Source: Acidimicrobiaceae bacterium
Lineage (GTDB): Bacteria > Actinomycetota > Acidimicrobiia > Acidimicrobiales > Acidimicrobiaceae
Direction of reading: 5' to 3'
Assembly (NCBI GenBank): GCA_013044385.1
Contig: JABEUN010000051.1
Span: 1 to 64,000 of the forward strand
Length of the DNA stretch: 64,000 nucleotides
The notes beneath the pieces were generated by a model. That model was not told the origin of the DNA and did not search any database. It was given only the letters and a program-made list of their open reading frames with translations. Numbering within the stretch: position 1 is the first letter of the stretch; every line of letters begins with the position of its first letter. The translations under genes were made by a program, and so were the position numbers. Of this stretch, positions 45,352 through 55,389 are shown piece after piece.

Positions 45352-46839
45352 CTAGCCCTTGAGTGACTCCCGCAGCTGCTGGTACAACACCTTTCCCAGT
45401 GCGTTCCTCGGAATGGAGTCGACAAATATGAGGCGCTTGGGAACTTTGTAGTTTACGAGATTACGACGGAGGTGGTCGAGTATCGCCGTCTCATCGCCAC
45501 GAATTCCCTTTACAAACGCTACTACCTCCTCACCCCACGCGTCAGACTCCGCCCCTACAACAGCCGCCTCACTGACTCCACTGAAGTCGCGGAGTACGGC
45601 CTCCACCTCACCAGGGAATACGTTAAAACCGCCGGTAATGATCAGATCTTTCAACCTGCCAGATATCCTCAAGTGGTCCTGATCCTGCCAGATTCCCGCA
45701 TCCCCCGATCTGAACCAACCTTCCCCATCGAAAGCTGCCGACGTCGCAGTTGCGTCTCCAAGGTACCCCTGGAACAGACTTGGACCTTTGACCTTTATCT
45801 CCCCCGTTTCGACGTCAAGTTCAACCTCGACAGATGGCAGCGCTCCGCCGACCGTACCCGGTATACGCTCCCCATTTAGTGGGTTAGAGGTGATCATGGC
45901 CGTCTCGGTCATTCCATATCGCTCAAGTACATACTGGCCAGTGGCTTCCTTGAGCTCCCGATGAAGATGCTCTGACATGGGGGCTGAGCCGGAGACGACC
46001 AGCCTCAATTTCGAAAGTGAATCACATCGCCCCGAATCGGCGAGACGCTGGTACATCGTTGGTACCCCGAAGAAAGCACTGAACTGCTCGTCCTCTATAC
46101 TTCCTGCGATCCGAATTGGATCGAACGATGGCAAGAGACTGAAGAATGCACCTAGAGCAAGACTGCCACAGACACCAATTCCGAAACCATGCATGTGGAA
46201 CACCGGTAAGGAGAGCAGAAGTCTGTCATGGTCTCCCCACTGCCACGCTTCAGCCAAAGCCGCAATGTTCGTTCCGAGGTTCCTGTGCGACAACAATGCA
46301 CCCTTTGGAAGTCCGGTCGTACCTGATGTAAACAGCACCACGGCCGCGTCATCTGGCAATGCATTGTCGATTCGGTGATCCGAAGTGGACACTGAGCCAC
46401 TAGCAATTCTGAACATGGGACGTAGCGTAGAAGGCAGTGCAGAACCCGGCCCGTCGAACCCTCCCAAATTCACACCTACGGACCCAAGCATCTCAAGTAG
46501 CTCAGATACCGGCTCGCTCGCACAGTAAAAAGCTGTAGGTCGGCTCACCACAACCGCGTGTCGAAGTTCGCGCTCGGTGTAAGCGGGGTTCACTAATACT
46601 GCAACCGCACCGACTCGCAAGGTCGCAATACATATTCTCAGATACGCAAACGAAGGATCTGCAAGGAGGAGTACTCTGTCACCCGGTCCAATGCCAACAT
46701 CCATTAAGTGGTTCGCCAGTAGGCGCGTCTCCGACTCAACCTGAGCCCGGCTGAGTGCCCCCCTGTCGGCGGTCTGGAGCTGAAGCTGAGATCCATCGCT
46801 GGCCCAGCTCCAAAGCATCATCTCAATTAGTGAATCCAA
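45352..46839 (-). CDS. Class I AMP-forming acyl-CoA ligase
   Basis: 495 residues. Motifs: VVLFTSGTTGLPKGALLSHR, ERYGMTETAMITSN, HLRISGRLKDLIITGGFNVF and a C-terminal RNALGKVLYQQL with the catalytic Lys. Sequence style resembles malonyl-CoA or fatty-acid ligases, but the acid substrate is not clear. A TTG is used as start; an ATG seven codons in is possible. It faces the hydratase gene. Confidence 0.88.
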   Translation of the reverse strand: MDSLIEMMLWSWASDGSQLQLQTADRGALSRAQVESETRLLANHLMDVGIGPGDRVLLLADPSFAYLRICIATLRVGAVAVLVNPAYTERELRHAVVVSRPTAFYCASEPVSELLEMLGSVGVNLGGFDGPGSALPSTLRPMFRIASGSVSTSDHRIDNALPDDAAVVLFTSGTTGLPKGALLSHRNLGTNIAALAEAWQWGDHDRLLLSLPVFHMHGFGIGVCGSLALGAFFSLLPSFDPIRIAGSIEDEQFSAFFGVPTMYQRLADSGRCDSLSKLRLVVSGSAPMSEHLHRELKEATGQYVLERYGMTETAMITSNPLNGERIPGTVGGALPSVEVELDVETGEIKVKGPSLFQGYLGDATATSAAFDGEGWFRSGDAGIWQDQDHLRISGRLKDLIITGGFNVFPGEVEAVLRDFSGVSEAAVVGAESDAWGEEVVAFVKGIRGDETAILDHLRRNLVNYKVPKRLIFVDSIPRNALGKVLYQQLRESLKG

Positions 46840-46930
46840 TTCAGCCAGACACTCCCTCGAAAAGTCCGCATTTCAGAGACTATCCACCCGAGCTTCATAG
46901 AAAGACGTCGGGCTGAATTGGAAAAGTAGG

Positions 46931-48322
46931 CTACAGCTCTGCCCAGGCCTCCTCGAAGACCTGATGCAGAATAGACACTATCTCGTCGAATTGAGCGGAA
47001 TCGCTGATTAGTGGTGGCGCTAGCTGAACTACCGGGTCGCCTCTGTCATCGGCTCGACATATGAGTCCGAGCTCGAAAAGCCTCGGCGTTAGTATCCCCC
47101 TGAGTAGCCTCTCGGACTCGTCGTCGTCGAAGCTCTCTCGAGTTTCCTTGTTCTTGACTAGTTCAATACCGTAAAAGAACCCAGCACCACGAATCTCTCC
47201 TACGATTGGCAGCTCAGCCAGAGTGTCCAGCTTCGCCCGAAACTCCCCTTCTTTGGACTGAACGTGATTGAGAATGTTCTCTCGCTCAAAGATATCCAGA
47301 TTTGCCAACGCTGCTGCGGCCGAGACGGGGTGTCCGCCAAAAGTGAATCCGTGCAAGAATGTCGTGCCTCCCGTTAGGAAGGGCTCCATAAGGCGATCGG
47401 ATGCAAGCATTGCCCCAATCGGCGCATATCCGGAGGTCATACCCTTGGCACAGGTGATGATGTCAGGCTGGAACTTATACCGCTCTGCACCGAACCAGTA
47501 GCCGAGACGACCAAAGCCGCAAATTGTCTCGTCAGACACAAGCAGTACGTCGTACTTGTCGCAGATCTCCCTTACTCTGTCGAAGTAACCCGGAGGTGGA
47601 ACAAAGCAGCCACCCGCGTTCTGAACCGGCTCAAGGAATACTGCCGCAACCGTGTCGGGACCTTCATACTGGATCATCCGCTCTATATCGTCTGCACAGT
47701 GGAGCGTGCAAGACTGTAGTCCGGCACAATCTGCACAACGATACCTATTGGTATTTGCTACCTTGAAAGCACCAGGTATCAAGGGTTCATATGCAGCCTT
47801 GATTCCCGCAAGTCCCGTGATCGATAGTGCCCCGAGCGTAGTTCCGTGATATGCAAGGTTCCGGGAAATCACCTTGTACTTGGTCGGCTTTCCAACCGCC
47901 TTGAAGTACTGTCGCGCAAGCTTCCATGCCGTCTCCACCGCCTCAGCTCCACCGGTGGTGAAAAATACTCTGTTTATGTCGCCGGGAGCTATTGAAGCAA
48001 GACGTTCTGCGAGTTCGATGCCTGGCGCATGAGCGTAACTCCAAAGCGGAAAGTATGCGAGCTCGGATGCCTGCTTGGAGATTGCCGACGCTATCTCCTG
48101 GCGACCGTGACCCACCTGTACGAGAAAGAGGCCAGAAAGTCCGTCTAAGTACCGTTTGCCATTGGAATCCCAAACGTAGGGACCCTCTCCCCTTACGATA
48201 ACAGGAACATCGTTGGTAGCGTAGCTAGACATCCTAGTGAAGTGCATCCAAAGGTGTCGCTTAGCCACCTCCTGCAGCCGCTCGGCGTCCCCTTTGCTCA
48301 TGCCTTGATTTTCGTCGGTCAT
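46931..48322 (-). CDS. Class III PLP aminotransferase (omega-amine/polyamine:pyruvate type)
   Basis: About 463 residues. PLP features: FFTTGGAEAVETAWKLARQY, NLAYHGTTLGALSITG, VLLVSDETICGFGRLGYWFG (Asp) and the catalytic Lys in IITCAKGMTSGYAPIGAM. Unusual is a cysteine cluster CADCAGLQSCTLHCADDIE about residues 204-222. Start set at ATG 48322, which overlaps the AsnC stop (ATGA). Such enzymes transaminate putrescine or other omega-amines, often to pyruvate; the neighbours support this. Confidence 0.86.
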   Translation of the reverse strand: MTDENQGMSKGDAERLQEVAKRHLWMHFTRMSSYATNDVPVIVRGEGPYVWDSNGKRYLDGLSGLFLVQVGHGRQEIASAISKQASELAYFPLWSYAHAPGIELAERLASIAPGDINRVFFTTGGAEAVETAWKLARQYFKAVGKPTKYKVISRNLAYHGTTLGALSITGLAGIKAAYEPLIPGAFKVANTNRYRCADCAGLQSCTLHCADDIERMIQYEGPDTVAAVFLEPVQNAGGCFVPPPGYFDRVREICDKYDVLLVSDETICGFGRLGYWFGAERYKFQPDIITCAKGMTSGYAPIGAMLASDRLMEPFLTGGTTFLHGFTFGGHPVSAAAALANLDIFERENILNHVQSKEGEFRAKLDTLAELPIVGEIRGAGFFYGIELVKNKETRESFDDDESERLLRGILTPRLFELGLICRADDRGDPVVQLAPPLISDSAQFDEIVSILHQVFEEAWAEL

Positions 48323-48879
48323 CTCGCCCCCCATGTATAGGTTTGTTTTTCGAGTTGTAAGTAAACAAAGGTCTCGATCGTCGTGACCCCATCTATTGAT
48401 CTCAAATCATCATTGAGAAGTTCAAGAAGGTGGCTATCATCCTGGCAAACCACCTCGGCAAGAAGGTCGAATGAGCCGGCACAAATGACGACGTAGTCAA
48501 CCTCCTCAAGGGCACCTATCTGAGACGCTACCAACTTCAGATCCCCGGTCGCTTTGATCCCGATCATCGCCTGTCGTCTAAAACCCACCAGCAATGGATC
48601 GGTAACGGCTACTATCTGCATCAATCCCGATTCGATGAGCCTTTGGACACGCTGCCTAACGGCGGCCTCCGAAAGGTTCACCTCCTTAGCCAGCGCAGCA
48701 TATGAACTACGTCCATCGATCTGTAGGAGCTCGATGAGCTTCTTGGAGACATCATCCAACTGAAGCGGAATGGCTTTGGTAGCCCGAGCAAGATCAGGAG
48801 TTCTCGATCCTCCCGTCCCTCTCAGGGGCTTGACGGCAGAGAGCCTCTCAGACTCCCGAAACTCCTGACCCAATCTCAT
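48319..48879 (-). CDS. Lrp/AsnC-family transcriptional regulator
   Basis: 186 residues, 30-40 longer than usual at the N terminus, so the real start may be internal. HTH: LDDVSKKLIELLQIDGRSSY, then AALAKEVNLSEAAVRQRVQRLIESG; the RAM sensor domain follows (AMIGIKATGDLKLVASQIGA, VVICAGSFDLLAEVVCQDDS). It is translationally coupled to the aminotransferase and probably senses an amino acid or amine to control this catabolic region. Confidence 0.9.
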   Translation of the reverse strand: MRLGQEFRESERLSAVKPLRGTGGSRTPDLARATKAIPLQLDDVSKKLIELLQIDGRSSYAALAKEVNLSEAAVRQRVQRLIESGLMQIVAVTDPLLVGFRRQAMIGIKATGDLKLVASQIGALEEVDYVVICAGSFDLLAEVVCQDDSHLLELLNDDLRSIDGVTTIETFVYLQLEKQTYTWGAR

Positions 48880-49151
48880 CCCCCTGAAAACTCGTCACCT
48901 TGGTCCAAGCCAAGAGAAAAGGTGGGGCCATCACATATCGCAGGGGCCGCTACCACAAATCCAGCGAAGGGTGAACCGCCGAATTTTCAGTTGCCAACCG
49001 ATTCTCTGGTTCAAGCCTGAACCTTCTCCCAAGCTAGTCCACTATTTCGAATGAATCGAGAGTTTTACAGAGAATTTTTAGCAGAATCACTTGAATTCAT
49101 GCCAGCTCATGTAGTTTTCTTGAGTAGTAAGCGTATTACACAGGGGCAGGA

Positions 49152-49469
49152 ATGCGACTCTTGTTCGTTGATGTCGGCGGCGTAGGCGACTCCACCGGGG
49201 GAATTGCGGAAAAGTACAATCAATTTGAATCGCTCGGTCCGGATGATATCAACCTCGAGTCTTTCGGCACGACAGTCGCGCCCGAAAAGGTCACGCCTAG
49301 CAAGATTGACTCGGCAGCCACCGAAAATGTGAACCAGCTGGCCGAGGGCCTTCGAGTGAATGCTGTTCTTTGCGCTTACGACTCAAGATTTGTGACGCCA
49401 ATTTTCGAGGAGCGGCCAAGGTTTATGGCCTCGAAATTCTCCCAGCAGAAGCACCTCTTGGATTATTGA
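49152..49469 (+). CDS. Small protein of unknown function
   Basis: 105 residues beginning LLFVDVGGVGDSTGGIAEKY; GGGGCAGGA lies just before the ATG and codon use looks ordinary. It is rich in acidic residues and has no membrane segment or known motif. It lies 120 bp upstream of the aldehyde dehydrogenase on the same strand, so it could be a leader gene or a 5-prime remnant. I do not recognise it. Confidence 0.45.
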   Translation: MRLLFVDVGGVGDSTGGIAEKYNQFESLGPDDINLESFGTTVAPEKVTPSKIDSAATENVNQLAEGLRVNAVLCAYDSRFVTPIFEERPRFMASKFSQQKHLLDY

Positions 49470-49592
49470 ATGTACGCAACTGCCGCAGGAGCATAGTAGA
49501 CATATGAAGGCGGCGGTCGAGTTGGTCTAATCGGGTAAAGCTACTACCTGGTCAGAACAGGTTGGGACTAAGTGGAAGTTGAAAGAGGGGAA

Positions 49593-51032
49593 ATGTCAGA
49601 GAAAAAGTTAGTCGCAAAGAACTTCATCGGGGGCGAGGAGGTGGACGCGCAGTCGGGATCATATCTTGACATCGTCGACCCTTCGACGGGAGTGGCCTAT
49701 GCAACCTCGCCAAACTCCGACGCTAAAGACGTGGATCTTGCATTTGCCGCAGCGTCTCGAGCCTTCGCAGTCTGGGGACAGAGCACTCCATCACAGCGAA
49801 GTCTGGCACTCTTCAGGATCGCAGACGCTATAGAGGCACGGTCCGAGGAGATGGTCGAAGCAGAGGTTCGGAACACCGGCAAACCTACTGCAATGACTGC
49901 TTCTGAGGAGATACCACCCATGGCGGATCAGATCCGCTTTTTTGCTGCAGCTGCGAGGAATCTGGAAGGAAGAAGTGCAGCGGAGTACATGCCGGGCCAT
50001 ACCTCGATGATCCGTAGGGAACCGATCGGTGTTTGTGCCGCAGTGACACCGTGGAACTACCCGATGATGATGGCGGTTTGGAAGTGGGCGCCGGCTATCG
50101 CTGCGGGCAACACCGTAGTAATCAAGCCATCCGATACAACACCAATGTCGACCATCCTCATGGCCAAGATCATGTCTGAATTCCTCCCAGCTGGAGCGAT
50201 TAACGTCATATGCGGAGATAGATACACCGGACGCCGACTAGTAGAACACCCCACACCACAGATGGTCTCGATTACCGGTTCTGTCCGGGCCGGAATCGAA
50301 GTTGCAACCACCGCTGCCAAGGATCTGAAGAAGGTCCACTTGGAACTCGGGGGTAACGCCCCGGTAGTCGTATTCGATGACGCCGATGTCGAGAAGGCTG
50401 CCGCCGGTATCGCCATGGCCGGGTACTTCAATGCTGGACAGGACTGCACCGCCGCCTCGCGCGTACTGGTAGGTTCCAAGATCTACGACGCCTTCGTTGC
50501 GGCTCTAGCCGATCAGGCCAAGGCCACTCACGTTGGTCCACCTTCGGACGAGGACGCCTTTTTCGGTCCACTCAACAATCCAAACCAGCTAGCCCGGGTG
50601 AACGGATTGATCGAGAGACTTCCAAAGCACGCCGAGACCGTCGCTGGCGGATCGAAGATCGGCAACTCCGGTTACTTCTTTGAACCGACTGTTGTAGCAA
50701 ACCTTCTGCAAAGTGATGAAATAGTCAGGAACGAAGTGTTTGGCCCGGTCATCACAGTGCAAAGATTCACCGACGAAGCCGAGGCACTTACCTGGGCCAA
50801 TGACGTCGAATACGGACTTGCATCCAGTATTTGGACCAGGGACCATGGTACAGCCATGCGGATGGCAAAGGGACTCAACTTCGGAGCCGTGTGGATCAAT
50901 ACCCATATCCCGATTGTTGCCGAAATGCCCCACGGAGGCTTCAAGCATTCCGGGTATGGCAAGGACCTGTCGATGTATGGATTCGAGGACTACACCAGAA
51001 TCAAGCATGTGATGAGCAACATCGAGGCATAG
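49593..51032 (+). CDS. NAD-dependent aldehyde dehydrogenase (aminobutyraldehyde/betaine-aldehyde type)
   Basis: Oxidises an aldehyde to an acid. The 479-residue chain has the Glu motif [19 protein letters not shown], the catalytic Cys in [18 protein letters not shown] and the NAD-site block [20 protein letters not shown]. Closest in style to gamma-aminobutyraldehyde or betaine-aldehyde dehydrogenases. ATG 49593 chosen behind AGAGGGGAA; a GTG at 49572 is the alternative. In context it would convert 4-aminobutyraldehyde to GABA. Confidence 0.9.
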   Translation: MSEKKLVAKNFIGGEEVDAQSGSYLDIVDPSTGVAYATSPNSDAKDVDLAFAAASRAFAVWGQSTPSQRSLALFRIADAIEARSEEMVEAEVRNTGKPTAMTASEEIPPMADQIRFFAAAARNLEGRSAAEYMPGHTSMIRREPIGVCAAVTPWNYPMMMAVWKWAPAIAAGNTVVIKPSDTTPMSTILMAKIMSEFLPAGAINVICGDRYTGRRLVEHPTPQMVSITGSVRAGIEVATTAAKDLKKVHLELGGNAPVVVFDDADVEKAAAGIAMAGYFNAGQDCTAASRVLVGSKIYDAFVAALADQAKATHVGPPSDEDAFFGPLNNPNQLARVNGLIERLPKHAETVAGGSKIGNSGYFFEPTVVANLLQSDEIVRNEVFGPVITVQRFTDEAEALTWANDVEYGLASSIWTRDHGTAMRMAKGLNFGAVWINTHIPIVAEMPHGGFKHSGYGKDLSMYGFEDYTRIKHVMSNIEA

Positions 51033-51077
51033 TTGGATTGCAGGGTCAAAGTAAATAGTTGATCTGGCAGAACAGCT

Positions 51078-51107
51078 GAAGATGGGGGCTAGGTAGCCCC
51101 CATCTTC
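51078..51107. terminator. Bidirectional hairpin between the aldehyde dehydrogenase and gabT
   Basis: GAAGATGGGGGCT and AGCCCCCATCTTC form a perfect 13-bp stem with an AGGT loop, placed between two converging genes. The arms end in A-rich/T-rich flanks on the two strands, so it can stop transcripts from both sides. Confidence 0.88.
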
Positions 51108-51211
51108 AATCTCATCAGTCCATCCAATCCTTAACTGCCCGTCAAGTCACACGTAGCAGAAAAATAGCGGTAGCGTCGAACCAATCCGCCAAGACCGCGC
51201 CACGTCTGCGT

Positions 51212-52477
51212 CTACGAGGTCGCTTTCAACGCCGCACCAAAGGCCGCCAAACCTTGACCGATCTGCGCCTCCGAGACAATAAGAGGAGGCATCCACCTGA
51301 GAACATTTCCCCAAGTACCGGCGTTCATGAGAAGTACTTTCCCATTCTCTTTAGCATGAGTAAGCATCTGCGAAACCCTCGTCCCATCCGGAGTACGAGT
51401 CCCCGACTTGACAATGGTTGAACCGACCATCAAACCAAGTCCCCTTACGTCTCCGATGGAGTCGTCCTGCCTCATCAGCTCCCTTAGGCCCGATGCCAAC
51501 TGCTCACCACGCTCGACCACGTTGTCCAAGAAGCCATCTGAAGTCAGAACGCCAATCGTCGCAAGTGCGGCGGCACATCCAATTGGATTGCCTCCGTAGG
51601 TTCCACCATGGCTGCCAACTGGCCACTTCGCCATAATCTCACTTGATGCACCGATAGCAGAGATTGGAAAGCCTGAAGCTATACCCTTTGCCATTAGGAG
51701 AATGTCTGGCTCGAGTCCATAATGCTCGATTGCGAACATCTTTCCGGTCCTTCCAAATCCGGACTGGACTTCGTCAACGACAAAGAGGATTCCGTTGTCT
51801 CGACATCTCTTGGCCACACCTTCGAGAAATGCCTTGGGGGCGGGGAGGTAGCCTCCCTCACCCTGCACAGGCTCTATCACCATGGCCGCCGTCTCCGATG
51901 GAGCCGTCTGCGCTGCTAGGAGGTAGTCAAGATAAGCGAGGGCCCTGTCCACGGCCACATTCTCGGCCTCGCCGGTAGCGGCAAAGTCGGGAAATGCTGA
52001 GACGAAGACTCCAGATGGCAGTGGACTATGACCGGCCCGGTAAGAGGTCTTAGAAGTGGTCATCGCCATAGTTTGGGCCGTACGTCCATGGAAGCTGCCT
52101 TGGAACACGATGATGTTCGGTTTCTTGGTGTATTGGCGCGCCAGCTTGACCGCACCTTCGGTCGCCTCCGCCCCGGAGTTTGAGAAGAAGAAGGTGTCAA
52201 CACTACGAGGGGTGATCTCGTTAAGTTTCGCAGCCAACGGCTCTAGCAGATCGTGCGTATACACGTTAACCTGCGCGTGTATAAACCGCTCTGCCTGGTC
52301 CTTGATCGCTTGCACGACCTTCGGATGTGAGTGACCGGTCGATGTGACTGCGATACCACTCGTAAAGTCCAGATATTCGCTGCCGTCTTTGGTTGTAACA
52401 ATCGCGCCGGAGCCTGAGACGACTTCGAGGTCCGTCAACTTTGACCAAACCGGTGCCAAATGAGATCTATCTGTCAT
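51212..52477 (-). CDS. gabT: 4-aminobutyrate (GABA)-type aminotransferase
   Basis: Class III PLP enzyme of 421 residues that would move the amino group of GABA to a keto acid, giving succinic semialdehyde. PLP-site motifs: FFFSNSGAEATEGAVKLARQ, VFQGSFHGRTAQTMAMT, LFVVDEVQSGFGRTGKMFAI and catalytic Lys in ILLMAKGIASGFPISAIG. ATG behind AGGAGGAGAG, a very strong ribosome site. First gene after the terminator and part of the amine-catabolic region. Acetylornithine or other omega-amine substrates remain possible. Confidence 0.85.
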   Translation of the reverse strand: MTDRSHLAPVWSKLTDLEVVSGSGAIVTTKDGSEYLDFTSGIAVTSTGHSHPKVVQAIKDQAERFIHAQVNVYTHDLLEPLAAKLNEITPRSVDTFFFSNSGAEATEGAVKLARQYTKKPNIIVFQGSFHGRTAQTMAMTTSKTSYRAGHSPLPSGVFVSAFPDFAATGEAENVAVDRALAYLDYLLAAQTAPSETAAMVIEPVQGEGGYLPAPKAFLEGVAKRCRDNGILFVVDEVQSGFGRTGKMFAIEHYGLEPDILLMAKGIASGFPISAIGASSEIMAKWPVGSHGGTYGGNPIGCAAALATIGVLTSDGFLDNVVERGEQLASGLRELMRQDDSIGDVRGLGLMVGSTIVKSGTRTPDGTRVSQMLTHAKENGKVLLMNAGTWGNVLRWMPPLIVSEAQIGQGLAAFGAALKATS

Positions 52478-52656
52478 TCTCTCCTCCTAAATATCCAGTT
52501 TTTAGCCTGCAAATTCCTGGCGCTTGCCAGGAGGACCCAAAACGAAGTCAGTCCCAGATCTGTCGAACTTGGACCTCATTCCCAATTCACCAAGTGGGAG
52601 CCCGTACAGTCCAACTCTACTCACTTTCACCAAAGCACTCCAGGAAGCACCATCGC

Positions 52657-54039
52657 TCAAGTTCGGCCCCTTACCAAGTCGGCTAGGCGACCTTGCCAAG
52701 GGTGTGGAGTTCCGTTTGATTCACGCCTATCAGCAGCCTTGGTCAGGCGGATAGCAAGGTTCACTCCGGCAAATCGGAGAGGCTCGACCTCCCACTTCCT
52801 CGAGCGATGCCCGACCCAAGGTAGGCGTACAAGAGCGGAGTCTGTCGAGCAGATCAGGTCTGCAAGGGTTCGTCCAGCAAGATTCGTAGTGGTGACCCCA
52901 TCACCAACGTAACCCCCAGCCCAGCCAATTCCAGACTCATTATCCAAGCCAACTGACGCCATCCAGTCACGCGGGACCCCGAGAGGTCCTCCCCAGTGGT
53001 GAGTAACACCGACCTTTGCAAGCGAAGGAAACAGTTCAATCAGACTTTGTCGAAGCAGGGCTGCCACTTCGACATCCCTGTCGAATGCTCCACCGATCCG
53101 AGATCCAAAGTGGTACGGAGCCCCTCTCCCCCCGAAAGCAATTCTGCCATCAGAGGTAAGCTGCCCGTAAATAATCATCGAACGTGCATCTGTAAAGGTC
53201 TCCCGATTTGCCCAGCCGATCGAGTCGAGTTGTTCTCGATCAAGCGGTTCAGTCGCGATCATCATCGAATAGATCGGCATCAGTGTACGGTGCTCGCCTC
53301 TAAGTTGGCTGGTATAGCCCTCGGTCGCCCTGATGACCTTTCCCGCCTTCACCGAGAATCTCTCGAACTCAACTCGTCCAGGCGCGATTGCAAGTACTCG
53401 AGAACCCTCGAAAATCTTCACGCCAATTCGCTCGCAGACCTCCGCTAGACCGCGAACCAATTTCGCCGGCTGTATCCGCGCACAGTGCGGGGTGAAAAGG
53501 GATGATAACGTGCCACTCGCCCGCATACGCTCGTCGGTCTCCGACTTGTCAAGAAACCTTAGATAGTCCTCCCCAAAGCCAAATTCACGCGCCTCCCCTA
53601 GCTCACTCCTGAGCTTTGCTACCTGCACTTTCGTTCGACCGAAGGTCAATGTCCCGCCGGCGTGGAGATCGCACTCGATGCCTTCGGCAGCGACAACTCG
53701 CCTCACCTCGACCAGAGAGTCGACCATCGCTTGCACCATTGCTATTGCAGCGGATCGCCCGAAACGCGCGGCGAGTGAGGCCATGGACTGAGGGAATAGA
53801 GCAGACGCCCAACCTCCATTCCTACCAGAGGCCCCGAACCCACAGATCTCCCGCTCGAAAACCGCCACATTGAGGTTCGGATCCGCAATCTTGGCGTAGT
53901 ACGCAGTCCAAAGTCCAGTGAGGCCCCCTCCGACGATTGCTACATCGAATTCCGCAGGAGCATCGATCGGCGACCTCTGCACTGCGGGAAGTTCAATCGA
54001 ATCCATCCAGAAACTCAAGCCCGGGTAGTTGGTGGTCAT
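52657..54039 (-). CDS. FAD-dependent amine oxidase (gamma-glutamylputrescine oxidase-like, DAO family)
   Basis: 460 residues. N-terminal FAD fold DVAIVGGGLTGLWTAYYAKI, then GASGRNGGWASALFPQSM and the C-terminal WGGPLGVPRDWMASVG, all typical of PuuB/DadA-like oxidases. It would oxidise a primary or secondary amine, releasing ammonia or an amino aldehyde. Its place between gabT and ald supports polyamine-type catabolism. The glycine/sarcosine oxidase style cannot be ruled out. Confidence 0.85.
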   Translation of the reverse strand: MTTNYPGLSFWMDSIELPAVQRSPIDAPAEFDVAIVGGGLTGLWTAYYAKIADPNLNVAVFEREICGFGASGRNGGWASALFPQSMASLAARFGRSAAIAMVQAMVDSLVEVRRVVAAEGIECDLHAGGTLTFGRTKVQVAKLRSELGEAREFGFGEDYLRFLDKSETDERMRASGTLSSLFTPHCARIQPAKLVRGLAEVCERIGVKIFEGSRVLAIAPGRVEFERFSVKAGKVIRATEGYTSQLRGEHRTLMPIYSMMIATEPLDREQLDSIGWANRETFTDARSMIIYGQLTSDGRIAFGGRGAPYHFGSRIGGAFDRDVEVAALLRQSLIELFPSLAKVGVTHHWGGPLGVPRDWMASVGLDNESGIGWAGGYVGDGVTTTNLAGRTLADLICSTDSALVRLPWVGHRSRKWEVEPLRFAGVNLAIRLTKAADRRESNGTPHPWQGRLADLVRGRT

Positions 54040-54075
54040 GCTGTTGATCCCCTGCTCCCTTCCAGAGATCTATGA

Positions 54076-55131
54076 CTAGGCCGAGAGAGCCTTGGCAACG
54101 GCCGGATGAACCAGCTTGCCTTGTGAAACGTTGAGAGCGCCTACGAGCCTCTCTGAATTCACATCTCGAGCGAGGTCTAACAACCTTGGTGCGACCGCAG
54201 CGCTAAGCGCCCTAGAGGCGGTTCTTGGATACTGGCCCGGAACGTTGGTGACGCAGTAGTGGATTACGCCGGACTCGATATAGGTGGGATGCGAAAGCGA
54301 AGTCGGCTTCGATGTTTCAATGCATCCGCCTTGATCAATTGCCAGATCAACGACTACCGACCCTGGCCTCATGGAGGCGATATGGTCTCGCTTTACTAGG
54401 TGCGGCGCTTTCGCACCTGTAACAAGAGCGGCTCCGACAACGAGATCGGCAGTTGCTACCGCCTCAGCGATAGCTGTTTCCGAAGATGCAAGGGTTGCAG
54501 TTACAGTGCCCTCCATATGGGCTTGGTAAAGGCGATGAAGGTCGATGTCGACGCCGGTTACCTCTGCGTCCATTCCACGAGCTCCACGGGCCGCCAAGGT
54601 TCCGGCCACTCCGAGACCAACGACAACTACTCTTGCTGGTTGCACGCCCGCCGCGCCTCCCAATAGGGTGCCTGATCCAGCGGCCAGATAGTAAGCGCCG
54701 ACAATCGCAGCAGCTCTACCGGCTATTTCACTCATCGGAGCTAGCAATGGAAGCCCGGCTGGATAGGTCAGAGTCTCAAATGCATAAGCTTCCACTCCAG
54801 AGTCCTGAAGGGCCTTTGCAAGCTTCGGCTCAGCGGCAAGGTGAAGGTAATCAAAAAGGATTAGCCCGTCTCTAAAGAACTTGTATTCGCTCTCTTGAGG
54901 CTCCTTCACCTTTACAACCAGGTCTGATGACCAGACTTCGTCGGCTGTAGGTACGATCTTGGCTCCAAGTGATGCATATGAGGCATCGTCGAACCCAGCA
55001 CCTAAGCCAGCCGACTGTTCAACCCTGACTTCGAAACCTGCAGCGATTGCTGAGGCCACAGCACTGGGTTCCAACGCAACTCGGCGTTCCCCATCCTTAG
55101 TCTCCTTGGGCAGTCCAATACTACGAACCAT
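54076..55131 (-). CDS. ald: Alanine dehydrogenase
   Basis: Interconverts L-alanine with pyruvate and ammonia using NAD. About 351 residues against a usual 370. Family blocks: SIGLPKETKDGERRVALEPS, VKVKEPQESEYKFF, FDYLHLAAEPKLAKAL, VVVVGLGVAGTLAARGARGM (NAD fold) and VVDLAIDQGGCIETSKPTSL. The ATG at 55131 follows AAGGAGCTTTG. It could recycle alanine formed by the aminotransferases nearby. Confidence 0.92.
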   Translation of the reverse strand: MVRSIGLPKETKDGERRVALEPSAVASAIAAGFEVRVEQSAGLGAGFDDASYASLGAKIVPTADEVWSSDLVVKVKEPQESEYKFFRDGLILFDYLHLAAEPKLAKALQDSGVEAYAFETLTYPAGLPLLAPMSEIAGRAAAIVGAYYLAAGSGTLLGGAAGVQPARVVVVGLGVAGTLAARGARGMDAEVTGVDIDLHRLYQAHMEGTVTATLASSETAIAEAVATADLVVGAALVTGAKAPHLVKRDHIASMRPGSVVVDLAIDQGGCIETSKPTSLSHPTYIESGVIHYCVTNVPGQYPRTASRALSAAVAPRLLDLARDVNSERLVGALNVSQGKLVHPAVAKALSA

Positions 55132-55389
55132 CAAAGCTCCTTACTCGGTGGGCCCCCGAACACACTCGCGAGCCCGTACCTCTCCCAACCCCGAATAGCA
55201 CAAGGGCAACCTCACCACTGTAGACAATCCAACTGTCAAGCACCTAGGGAAAGCGTAGGAAATCAAGGAATTTTCAAACGAAAACATGAAATGAAGTCCA
55301 ATTCACGACGCTTTCGTAGCAGAGGATCGATCGCAAATTCAAGATGCGCCAGCGCCAGCCTATTTGAGGGCACTTGGTAGCCTTACGTA

